Source: Ceratodon purpureus (taxonomy: Eukaryota > Streptophyta > Bryopsida > Pseudoditrichales > Ditrichaceae). Taken from it: DNA of 64,000 bases. Below are positions 11,888 through 21,865 of this stretch, one piece after another. The translations under genes were made by a program, and so were the position numbers. The notes under the pieces are model-generated. The model did not search any database. It was not told the DNA's origin and saw only the letters and a program-made list of their open reading frames with translations. The stretch covers positions 15,530,476 through 15,594,475 of the forward strand of contig CM026428.1 of the NCBI GenBank assembly GCA_014871385.1, given 5' to 3'. The first letter of the stretch is position 1. Each line of letters opens with the position of its first letter.

Positions 11888-12525
11888 GTCTCCTCCCTCG
11901 TCGATGCTCACGGCGACAAGCTCTCTGTCGGGCCAAAACTCTCACCCGCAGAGCATTCCTCGCACCCACATGAACATGTAAGTAACAATTTCCATTCCGA
12001 ACTTCCTCTTTAAAGTTCTCTCTCCTTTCAACTCCCGCTGGGTTTAGGTTGAGAAGCATATTGATGCTGTCATTTGGTTGAACCCTAGATTCAATTAAGC
12101 ATTGATAGATTCGGACCGCAGGTGAGTGGTGTGGAAGGAGCAGACCGCGAGCCTCTTCGGCACTTCAAAGACCCTGCAGTTGTACTCACGGTTCCTTCTC
12201 TAGGGTTCTCATCAGGGTCGTCTGAAGTCCCCGTCGTCGGAGAGGTGAGTGCTCTCTTAACTCCTAAATCTGATTGATCAATTGGGTCAGGTTGATTCCG
12301 TTGAAGCCGTGTGTAGATGCCCCGTTAATATGGAATTAAATTGCTCAATATCCTGCTCTGTGTCTATGCGGTACCCTGAATGCCGTAAAGGTGGTAGCGC
12401 AGGAGAGCGCTGTGGAAGGATCACAGGGCGAGGCTCTTCAGCCCTTCGAAGAAGCTGCGGAAGTATTCACGGCACCTTCGCGAGGATTCTCCCCAGTGAC
12501 ATCTGAACTCCCTTTCATCGGAGAG
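11888..12525 (+). other. Putative upstream exons of the ParB-like/methyltransferase gene, two of them duplicated
   Basis: Three phase-0 blocks with good splice borders precede the ATG at 12803. They are 11888-11977 (30 codons, after TTGCAG, before GTAAGT), 12122-12244 (41 codons, after CGCAG, before GTGAGT) and 12403-12525 (41 codons, after GCAG, before GTGAGT). The last two are homologous: both carry (S)xVEGxxxEPL/EAL, then VxTxPSxGFS, then SE(V/L)P and end in GE. All can be spliced in frame to the exon that begins exactly at the ATG at 12803 after CGCAG. The true start codon would then lie further upstream and was not found. They might instead be spliced untranslated exons, but the conserved reading frame between copies favours coding. 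Confidence 0.5.
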
Positions 12526-12802
12526 GTGAGTGCTCTCTTCGCCCTAAATCTGATTGATATGTTTTGTCATTTCCATTTTGCATAAATAAATTGGAGCTCT
12601 GTGTATGTGCCGCAAAGCAGGTTGACCGAAGATTTAGAACGGGAATTAGATACAATTTATTAAATGTTAGCAATATTCTGCCGAAGGTAATTCAACATGT
12701 CGGGGTTGACTTGTGCATAATTCAGCAGTATGTTCCTTGTTATTGTGGGATGTTTTTTAGCTGAATTGAAGGTTAAGCCTATGACCTGTTCCTCATTCGC
12801 AG

Positions 12803-15800
12803 ATGAGCCGTGAAGAACAGCTAGACGAGGTGCACAGCCAGCCTTGCACCATGGATCTGGAGGACGGGGGCTTGGCCGAGATTGAGGAGCAACTGAGGCA
12901 AGCTGTGATAGGCAATTCACATGTCGCTTTACAAAGCGCGCTCGATATGCCAGGTATTGAGCTTGACGTTCCGCTCTGCAGGATGATTCCAATGAAGGAC
13001 GTCAGAGAGCCTTTGAAGAAGGATATTCATAAGCTAAAGGCCGAGTTCTCACGGGGATACAAGAGGGCGTCATCATGCTTTTACCTTTCGCTACGGAGTT
13101 ACAAGATGGAGGAATGTAGTGTTTCTGAAGCAGACAGAGCATCATGGTCAGAGCTTTGGCAGAAGCAGGATGAAGAATTTGAGAGTAGATTGTCGGAAAA
13201 TCCAGCTTTCCAGAAGTACTCCAACAAATACTTCTACGTGTGGGATGGAAATCATCGCCACATTGCTTGGTCAGAGATTATCAACACCATTCGGAAGCAT
13301 GATTCCTCATTTCATGTTGCTGTTCGATCGGTTATTATCAATGTAACTCCTGCAAACTGCAATATGCTTTTGCACGCCATGACCGACTGGAATAAGTAAG
13401 TATTATACATCATCATTTTATAGATATGGCTTTATTTTAATTTGTGAGATATCAATTCTGATTGAGCGCTCTGACCCATGCTTGAGATCTGCTAGCTCGA
13501 TGCAGACAGTGGACTTATTGTCCTTTTTTTCCTTAATTCAATTAAATCTTTTCATGTGCAAGACTGCCGAGAGCTCACTGCTTCGGTACTGTTAGTCTGT
13601 TAGCTGCCCGCTTGGTGCAGGCACTGGACTTATTTTTTTATTTCAGCTAATATGATTATTTCTGTCAGCGGATCTTTAAGAAGGCTCTGTATCTCATGTC
13701 AGTGAGCAGGTCGTGAAACTTGCACAGAGCTCCCTCTAGTGGAGCTTCTGTAAGTGTTTACAATTTATTTATATAAGTACTTAGCATGAGCACCCCCGGT
13801 CCAGACTTTGAACCCCGAATGTATAGATATTATATGATATGCCATGTTTATTTGTGTGACATCAGTTCCGCCATTTCATCAATTTCTTCATTAGAATGTT
13901 TGAGTACTTTTTTTTCTAACAAGAATGTCACTGTGATTGCATCTTGTCCAACGCACAATTGATACAGAAAAAATCAAGTGGACCACGTTGAGCAGCATTG
14001 GACGCACGAGGTGAAGCGTGTCCAACAACTTGGTTTGTTAGATTTCGACCAACTCAAGGGTCTTGTGAGAGACGAGGATTTACAAGCTAGCATACTCGAG
14101 AGGGCACGGACAAAAAACAGGAAATGGTTTCACCTCACGAATGATGCATTCATCAACTTTCTATACGAGGTAAGATACTCCTACTATAAATCATTCATTT
14201 GTTTAAGAATCCTCCACTTTAATAACTAACATTTCATTTTGGTTATGAAAGAGGGAGATTTCAGCGGCCCAGGAGGAGGCTATTCGAGGCTACAAAGACA
14301 CACTCATAACAGGCACTGGAGAAGATAGGCCAGGAAGTGCATCTGAACTGAAGGCCATAGCTGCTAAGGCAGTAAACGCAAAGAAGACTTCGCTAAATTC
14401 CTTGTTGGATCGGTTTATTGCTATAGCAAACCCGAGCAATGGAGAAAGTTTTTTAAAAGAAGTACGTCAACTCTTGATCCTTTTGTTTTTTTGAATACCT
14501 GACTCCTCCATTCCGAGGCTCAGAGTTTGCACATGTTTGAGGAAAAAGTGTTTTCCGAGGACACCTCTCGTCCACCTCTCGGATCCGAGAGGTGCCTCGG
14601 CCCTTGCTTGTGACTTCACTTTTTTTGGTTCATGTGGTCCAGCTTGATGCTTGTTTGATTTTGTATGTCCATGTTCTCATGCAGTCTGAGTTTGTGTCAA
14701 GGGGCTTACACCATGAGCATCACTGCCGAGAGCTCATTGCTTCGGACAGTTACCTGCGACCTTGACACAAGCAGTGGGCTGCTTGCAGTTTGTTATTAAT
14801 TTTTTCAATTAATTATTTTATTCTCATGTGCATGGATGCCGAGAGCTGAGCATCGGTACTGCTCTTGCCTGCTTACCTTGACGCAGGCAGTGGGCTTAGT
14901 GCTTTATTTTTTATTTTGTGAAATCTCTTTGTGTGAAGGAGCCGGGGCTCTTGGGGAACTTGAGGAATTTTTCAGAATATTCCGGTCTCGGATCCGAGAG
15001 GAGGATCTGGGAATGATTCAATTTTTGATGCTTTTTTTTTTGAACATTTGACGCCTCCATTTCGAGGCTCAGAGTTTGCACATGTTTGAGGAAAAAGTGT
15101 TTTCCGAGGACACCTCTCGTCCACCTCTCGGATCCGAGAGGTGCCTCGGCCCTTGCTTGTGACTTCACTTTTTTTGGTTCATGTGGTCCAGCTTGATGCT
15201 TGTTTGATTTTGTATGTCCATGTTCTCATGCAGTCTGAGTTTGTGTCAAGGGGCTTACACCATGAGCATCACTGCCGAGAGCTCATTGCTTCGGACAGTT
15301 ACCTGCGACCTTGACACAGGCAGTGGGCTGCTTGCAGTTTGTTATTAATTTTTTCAATTAATTATTTTATTCTCATGTGCATGGATGCCGAGAGCTGAGC
15401 ATCGGTACTGCTCTTGCCTGCTTACCTTGACGCAGGCAGTGGGCTCCTTGCATTTTTTTTATTTTTTTTTAATTATTTATTTTATTCTCATGTGCATGGA
15501 TGCCGAGAGCTGAGCATCGGTAGTGTTCGGTACCTGCTCTATGCAGGGTGAGAGTGCCTTGCAATTTTGTTTATTGAGGTCATGCGTTGCATCTCTATAT
15601 GGATGAATGAGTCATCACTATTCAATATGTAGTTGATTGAGTTTTAAAGTCATACTAATCTATGTTTCTGACATAATATTACTTGTAATCTTATTTTGCA
15701 GATCATTCGCCACTTTGACATTTTTCAAACAGAAGCAGAGATGACCCCTGAGAAACTGCAGCTCATTGCCTCTGCGAAGGTGAGTGCGAAGCATAGGGAG

Positions 15801-18360
15801 AGGTGGTTGAAGTGGTGGAACATGAGCAAGGAGAGTCGGCAGGAGTACAACTTTCCTCCAAAACCAGCTTCTGATTTAGCTCTCAGGCCTTGGGTGGATC
15901 AGGCTGCCTTCTGGGCTGGGGTAAGTTTTTGAATCCATAGTTCTTGCACTTCTTATCAAAGTTGTTGCTTATTAGAATTCTACAAAATTCCGGTTCATAA
16001 AAAAGGTTCTGTATTCTTATGTGATTTGTAAGTGATTGTCTTTGCAGTTGGAGGAGGAGGCAGTCATTCGTTATGCCAAGATTGTAGAGGAGGATATCAT
16101 AGTTTTGAGGACAGAGGATTTACCTAATCCTGTAGATGATATTGGCTCATGGATTGAGGCTCATTCCATCACTTTGTGGGGCAAGGCCTTTAAGCATTTT
16201 TTCCCTGAGGCTGGAACTTTTACCAAGAAAGAGCCATTTCTCCACCAGGCTGGTGCTGAAAATGCAATGAAGCGGGCTATCTTGAGGTATTTTTGGAGGG
16301 AGTTGGTTGTTAAGGGTGCCATTGACAAGAAGGATATTCCTCAACGGTTTAAGAAGTGGGTGGATGTTTCTACCAGTGAGTGCATTTTCACAGATTATCA
16401 GAGGAGGCATTTTGGAGCTCCTCATCTCCTTCAGTGTCCTTGGTACCTTGAGCTTAAGGAGAGTGATCAATGCCCGGGGGAAGAGAGAGGTCTTAAGGCA
16501 AGTTGTGAGAATTTGATGAGGCAGCTTGTGGATGAGAACATGGTGGGTTTGGAGGAGGATACCTCGCAGGTTGGTGATGATGCTGCTCTTTCTGAGAAAC
16601 AGAAGAAGAAGGTGGCTGAGAGGAAGGCAAAGACAGAGGCTAAGATGAAGGAGAAGGAAGACAAGAAGAAGGAGAAGGAGCAGGAAGCTAAGCTCAAGAA
16701 GGAAGTGGCAGCAAGGAACAGAGAATTGGCCAAGTTAGTTCTGAAGGAAGGGCCAGAGAAGTTGATGTCTCATGTTGGCATTTCTCCTTCAGGCAGTAGC
16801 ATGCAGGCTGCCATAGTTCCTGTAACTCCTCAGGTGCCTCTTTTCTCTACCCCCATGCCTTCTCAGACTATCTACACCATTCCATGCTCGCAGTTGGATT
16901 ATGTAGACACTAGTGTTGAGATCATCAATGACTCCCCTATGGGCATTTTGGAGCTGTTTACTTCTTTATCGGAGGGGGATGAGCCTGAGATTTGGAGCAA
17001 GATCAAGCATTGGATCGAGGGGAATCTCGGTAGCAAGGCTAGGAATTTTGGGGGTGAGGAGGCTGAGGCTGCTGTGGACCTCATCATTTTTGATGTTCCA
17101 GAGGATTTACCAGTTCCAGGTTTAGGGCAAGATGGTGAGATTCCCTCCTGGAACAAGCACCCCAGGATTCCAGCAGGGAAAAAAATGGAGTCTCCGTGGA
17201 TTAAGGCCCATTTTGAGTTTGCTATGCAGTTTCTCCAGGATGATGGAGCTTTGATTGTTTTTTACCCTGATTCAAAGTTCATTTCGAATGAGCTTATTTC
17301 CTGGGCAGAGTGGGCTAACTTTCAGGAGGAGGCCAAGTGGTTTGCAATCAATGGCCTGCCATTGACTATTCCAGACCGTTATCCACGCCAGCACAAGACT
17401 TTCATGGTCAAGTGCTTCATCAAGATGGAGAATGTGGAGGAGGGTGTTCCAAGGTCTAGGTTCCAGTTTCATGATAGGGCTGAGCTTGGAGCCCTAGGCA
17501 TCAAGCTCTCCACTGATGGACATTGCACTAATTTGATTACTGCAGATTCTCTCACATTTAATTCAGAGACTGGTGAGCCATTCAGAGGAGCACGGGAGAA
17601 GACTTCTAATCTCTTGCAGGCTCTAATCGATTTGTGCACGGTTGAGAATGACAATGTCATGGATCTCACAGCTTCTACAGGTATTAATTTGTTTTTTTTT
17701 TGTTTAAAAGTATTCTGTATTTCATTTTATAATTTTTACTTATGTTTTGGAACCCTAATTTCTGTGCAGGTGCCTCCATTCGAGCATCCAAGAGTCTCCG
17801 GCGTCATGTCATAGGCTTTGAGTCTGACACCACCTTGTACGATCAAGTGTTGTTTCCTCTTCTTCCAAGCACGGAGGAGGTTGAGTCTACTCCAATTCCT
17901 GTGCCTTCACCGAGGAAGAAACGTTCGGTTGAGTCAGACGATGAGCCTGAGAGGAAGACTGCCCCCAAGCGTTCTTGTAAGTAAGTCTTTACATTCATTT
18001 GTCATTTGTTTATTTTTTAAAAAAAATTTAACTCAGTATTTATTAAACTGTGAAATTGTCATGTGCAGTCGGAAGAAAGCGTTGAAGAATGACATTGGTG
18101 GCTCTATTATCTCGCGCCATCTTAGCAAGATAAGGAGTCCACTTAGACCTTTAGAGCTTCCTCATTATGCAGAGATGCAGGCTCAAGCTTACTTAGCTGC
18201 TCCTTCTCCATCTATTTCATCTGACAGAGATAGCATTTGTCGTGATGCTGAGATTTATCTTGACATAGCTGCAGAAGTTGCCAGAGTGGTATTATCTAGT
18301 GATAGCGATTCTTATGATGGTTGGATTGGTACTTGTAGTGATGACGAGATGTCTACTTGA
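12803..18360 (+). CDS. ParB-like domain fused to a beta-class DNA methyltransferase-like domain
   Basis: Seven exons (12803-13395, 13968-14169, 14252-14461, 15702-15920, 16048-17680, 17770-17980, 18069-18360) join in frame to about 1119 residues. Residues about 55-200 resemble the ParB/Srx fold; the hallmark is VWDGNHRHIAW (DGNHR at 148-152). A charged Lys/Glu coiled coil follows at about 591-640. The C-terminal part has the permuted order of beta-class N6-adenine/N4-cytosine methyltransferases: a motif-IV-like segment LIIFDVPED (DVPE at 757-760), then a motif-X-like REKTSNLLQALI and motif I MDLTASTG (947-953) with VIGFESD. Where active enzymes have DPPY-like residues this one has DVPE, so catalysis is uncertain. 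The tail is acidic. ParB-methylase fusions are known in phages and bacteria; here the gene is spliced and lies inside a transposon. The role, whether DNA binding, DNA marking or silencing defence, is inferred. Confidence 0.72.
13466..13637. repeat. Diverged copies of the GCCGAGAGCT intron repeat in intron 1
   Basis: Within the first intron of the methyltransferase gene, bases about 13466-13520 and 13555-13637 share the pattern ATGC..GAGATCT/GCCGAGAGCT, CTTCGGTACTG, GCTxGxTGCAGxCAxTGGACTTATT with the units in the big intron. They seem to be older members of the same intronic family. Confidence 0.5.
14491..15540. repeat. 549-bp tandem duplication and GCCGAGAGCT sub-repeats in an intron
   Basis: In the intron between exons 14252-14461 and 15702-15920, the block starting at about 14491 is repeated nearly base for base from about 15040 (offset 549). 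A sub-unit of about 70 bp with GTGCATGGATGCCGAGAGCT, GAGCATCGGTA and GCAGGCAGTGGGCT recurs at about 14827, 15376 and 15495. Each large copy contains the palindrome CACCTCTCGGATCCGAGAGGTG (14573-14594 and 15122-15143). A further TCTCGGATCCGAGA is at 14986-14999. The high identity means a recent duplication. Confidence 0.85.
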
Positions 18361-19086
18361 TCATTGCGTATTTACTCTATATTGTTATGTTTTCCCTACT
18401 TATATATTATATGATAGCTTTGGCTTTGGATTTTATATTTTGCCTTAACCTCACTTTACTCTACTTCTGCGTGAATTTCTTTACCGGCCATATATATTAC
18501 ATTCACTTCATACATGATTGAATTATAAAGATGGTATTTTTTTTTTCAGAAGTTGAACATTCCTTGATTACAGCTTGAAGACATCACAATTTCATGTGGT
18601 TTTCTTAAAACCTTTCTCATGTATTTTTCCCTTCCCTATTATGCAAATACCCCTATTAATTCCTTTTTATGTTTTATCTTTTATTTTAATTTTAATTTTT
18701 TTATTTTTCCAATGTTTTTCTTCTTTCGTTGTTTTATTTATTTTTCTTTCTTTTCTTCTTATTTTCCTTCATATTTAAATTTTTTCCCTTACATTCCTTT
18801 TCATTATTTATTTTTAATCTTTTTTCTTTCTTTCATTTATTTATTTTTTTCTCTTTTCTTTTTTGCCTTTTATTTAATTTTTTCCTCTTTCTCTTCATAG
18901 CGTGGAATTGATAGGGCATAAGAAAAGAAAATCACAATTTATTCAAGTATGAATTGGGTGTAAATTTCTACATTTATCAATTTAGAAGCCATTCTTTTTG
19001 GAATATACCCTAAAACACCTTCCACGGTCATAGGTCCCCTATATGCCATGTCATGCAAAATCATCTCAAAATATCAAATAAATAGT
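18361..19086. other. 3' region of the element with a pyrimidine-rich tract
   Basis: Downstream of the methyltransferase stop codon, 18640-18895 is almost entirely T and C. The plus-strand frames there are low-complexity Phe/Leu/Ser and not credible genes. The remainder is AT-rich. The transcript's 3' untranslated region and polyadenylation site probably fall here. Confidence 0.5.
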
Positions 19087-19148
19087 CCAAAAATTGAAAA
19101 TTTAGTGCTCACCGCTCACTGCTCACCGCTCACCGCTCACAAGATAGC
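19087..19148 (-). repeat. Right terminal inverted repeat with five tandem heptamers
   Basis: This is the reverse complement of 6528-6590: CCAAAAATTGAAAATTTAG, five YGCTCAC units at 19106-19140, then AAGATAGC. The only difference noted is one T/A in a homopolymer. It marks the right edge of the 12.6-kb element. Confidence 0.85.
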
Positions 19149-19489
19149 ATTCCTGTGATTTATCATGTTCACTAAAAAATCTTGTCAAAAAATGTTAAAA
19201 ATCCTAACAATGATAGCTTGCCTAATTATGTTGATATAAAATACAAAATATTGATCCAAGTGGTGAGAATGTTGGAGGAATCAGTTGTAATTTTTTTTTT
19301 AAAATTTTTTTTAACAAATGTTGTAACTGGGTTTCAAATGAAAATTCAACTCTTTTTTGGTTTGGAATTTTGGTAAGCACCCGCAAAACATGGCTTTTGT
19401 ATCATTGCTTAACTTCTGAGAATGCAATAAACCAAAGCTTCCTACATTCATGAAAACTTACATAATATTGTTCTATTCTTAAAGTCTTC
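19149..19489. other. Intergenic DNA, nothing recognised
   Basis: AT-rich sequence immediately outside the right terminal repeat. No gene, and no match to the bases outside the left terminal repeat that would form a target-site duplication. Confidence 0.5.
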
Positions 19490-20230
19490 CGATGAATTGG
19501 CCTGCTCCATATACAGCAAGCATGGAGCAGGGCTGGAGGGGTGCTTAGTAAATTCCAAGGCGGCTTGTGTAAATACTGGAGTGTCCTCCAATTCAAGAGT
19601 CCCTCGAAGGTCCCTCCCTGCTGTCGTTCCATACAACCGAGGAGAAGACATCTGCAACATCGACATGCATCAAGATTGTGATGAAGAATCTGGGGCGGTG
19701 TCAAACTGCCACTCGAACATCTCATTAGATGTGCAAATGGCTGCTGAACCTCACAACTCCAACATGGGCCGGGAGTATCCACCGGAAGTCCAGTATGATG
19801 AAATCCTTTTATGAGTAACTGAAAATGATGCAGAACATGAGCGAGGCAGAAAACCAGTTCAATAAGGAATTGCTGAACAAGGTGCGACATTGGAGCTCTC
19901 CACAACATACGATGCAGCTGCACATGTATACTTGTTTCAGCTGAACATATTGCTGATGATCAGAAGCTCTTCTACTTCTTCATCTATGTCACTCATGTTT
20001 TGCCCCATCAGGACATGATTTAGGAAGAAAGTAGGTGACAGTAATGCTTGGTAAGCGAAGACGTGTTGATCTAATCATTTAGTTGATAGATTGTACATTC
20101 TGAACTTAGGTGATAGCTGTTGAGGCTAGGCTAGCAATAGCGGAGTTGGAGATTGATGATTTCCAAGTAGAAATGGAAATTGGTACGTTGCAGGATTGGC
20201 GGGAGCCTGGAGGAGCTTGGCTAATTTGAT
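19490..20230 (+). pseudogene. Decayed coding fragments of an unknown gene
   Basis: Two islands look like former exons. At about 19500-19900 a frame with SRVPRRSLPAVVPYNRGED, ISLDVQMAAEPHN and YPPEVQYDEILL ends at a TGA, while another frame runs on through SFYE, a TAA, then LKMMQNMSEAENQFNKELLN. At 20110-20229, after a TTAG acceptor-like site, VIAVEARLAIAELEIDD and FQVEMEIGTLQDW end at TGA. Acidic, helical composition and frame breaks suggest a degraded host gene. I do not recognise the family. It could also be untranslated sequence. Confidence 0.35.
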
Positions 20231-21129
20231 TTTCAAATTTAGTTGCTAGCTGTGGAGTGCATGCAGAGGCCCGGGAGAGTCTTGTCTGTCAAACTGATCA
20301 ATGCGTACTACGAGTTACTGAGGAACTCGACGGAGTGACTCATGAACGGTACTCCGATGTGACATTGTGACCCTCTGCAATTAAGTTCTGAGCGGCTCTC
20401 ACCTCAGGACTGTAAATGTCCCTAGAGCAACCTTTCTTTTCCTTGTGATTACAATCGTGAGAAGCCGCTGCCATGATCTACTATTTTGAATTTCATTTTG
20501 ATCGTGAGGAGCTATGAGGAGCTGGTAGACAGTAGCTCCCCGTTTTTTCAAATTGTTTCTCAACATTCATTGAGAGGGAAAGTGAACAATTGCACCATGT
20601 CTATGTGGAACTGAGTCTTACGAGCCAAATCTACTCTTATTCTCACTTTCTGAGCGGAAGGAGGGAAGAGTACGATGTATGTTATTTCAGTGGACTTCAC
20701 TAAGTTCACTTGATCATATTGAGCATTTTTAAATTGAAAATTGAGTTCATTGAGAGTTATGTATCAAATTTAATTTCATAGTTTTAAAGCAAATCGGAAT
20801 TTTAAATCTTGATTTTTATTTGGAATTTATTCCTTGCCAAAGCTGCGGCGCTGCCAGCCTGCCCCTACAATATGGCATGCATGCTATGTTGTAAGCAATA
20901 ACTTTCTTTTTCTCAATGAATTGCATTTTTTGTATGGGATATAATTGAAATCTATAATCAAAAGACTAATATAAAATTCTTAAATATAACATTACTGAAA
21001 TCAAGTGTATATTTGATAGCTTAGAAGTTTAATATACCATGATTGAAAGACAAATTAGTCAAAAAAATTAGTTCCTGGAGGCAACACATTAGATTCTATT
21101 GTAGTCAAAAAATTTAATCCTGGGAGGCA
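20231..21129. other. Intergenic DNA, no gene seen
   Basis: No supported gene or repeat apart from the lead-in to the minisatellite at its right edge. Confidence 0.45.
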
Positions 21130-21420
21130 ACATATTAAATTCCATTGTACTGGCCATTGCTCATTAGATTCCATTGTGCTGGCCATTGCTCATTCTATTT
21201 TGATTGAAAGACATTGACAGGCAATATTAGATTTGTAACTACTGCCCATTCCACCTTGATTGAAAGACGTTGACAGGCAATTATATTAAATTTGTAGGTG
21301 CTGTTCATTCCATCTTGATTGAAAGACATTGACAGGCAATGTTGGATTTGTAGCTACTACTCATTCCATCTTGATTGAAAGATGTTGACAGGCAATACTA
21401 GATTTGTAATTATATTAGAT
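21130..21420. repeat. Minisatellite array 1, about 57-bp unit
   Basis: Four to five units carry CATTCCATCTTGATTGAAAG, ACRTTGACAGGCAAT and AGATTTGTAGSTACT with scattered changes. A second array of the same unit is at 28868-29138. Confidence 0.85.
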
Positions 21421-21865
21421 TCCGGGATACAAAGTGTCCAACACCATAGATTCAAAAACGTTGACAAACAATATTAAATTTGTAGGTACAAAATGTGAAA
21501 CAGTCTGACCAGGACCAAATTCCAACGTACTATTGTTTGTTCTATGTACCATGATTGAAAGATTTTTCATTATAACTTTAAATCTTTGTTTCCAGCATGA
21601 GTAGATTACTATACTACAGGTATTTAAATTGTAAATTTTTAGACCAATAAATTTACACAACTGTTTTACCAAGCAAATTCCCTACTAAGCAATAGTCCAT
21701 TTGGGAGGTGGAGAATAACAAAAGTTTCATATAAACATAATTCTTTATTCCTTTACTGGGCCTTAAGAAAAAAAGTAATGTTCCTTTGAGTGATTTTACC
21801 TTGAGCAGGAGCATATCCAATATTTTTTCTACTACCATTGAAATATTTTATGCAAGTAACTTTCA
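21421..21865. repeat. Segmental duplicate, copy 1
   Basis: This stretch matches parts of 29449-29560 (GTCTGACCAGGACCAAATTC, CCAACGTACTATTGT, GATTGAAAGAT) and 30270-30515 (ACCAAGCAAATT, TTTACTGGGCCTTA, GAGCATATCCAATWTTTTT). In copy 2 these parts are separated by a retroelement insertion, so copy 1 shows the uninterrupted state. Confidence 0.75.

Larger units (their letters stand above)
6528..19148. mobile_element. 12.6-kb MULE-like DNA transposon carrying a ParB-like/methyltransferase gene
   Basis: The unit is bounded by inverted repeats at 6528-6590 and 19087-19148 that match base for base except for one indel in a T run. Weaker inverted similarity continues inward (about 6685-6717 against 19019-19060, sharing ACCGTGGAA). 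Inside, a MULE-type transposase gene reads toward the left end and a ParB-like/DNA methyltransferase gene reads toward the right end; they diverge from a centre near 10.7-11.9 kb. I could not find the 8-11 bp target-site duplication expected of a MULE: the bases just outside the two ends differ, so the exact termini may lie slightly further out or the flanks have decayed. MuDR is the known precedent for a MULE with a second gene, but its second gene is unrelated to this one. Confidence 0.72.

Noticed and set aside
18575-18911. Overlapping Phe/Leu/Ser-rich frames that look like membrane segments
   Set aside because: They come from a T/C-rich tract downstream of the methyltransferase gene; there is no coding bias or motif.
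19402-19923. Minus-strand frame of 173 codons
   Set aside because: It is antisense to a region with coding-like features on the plus strand and shows no motif of its own.
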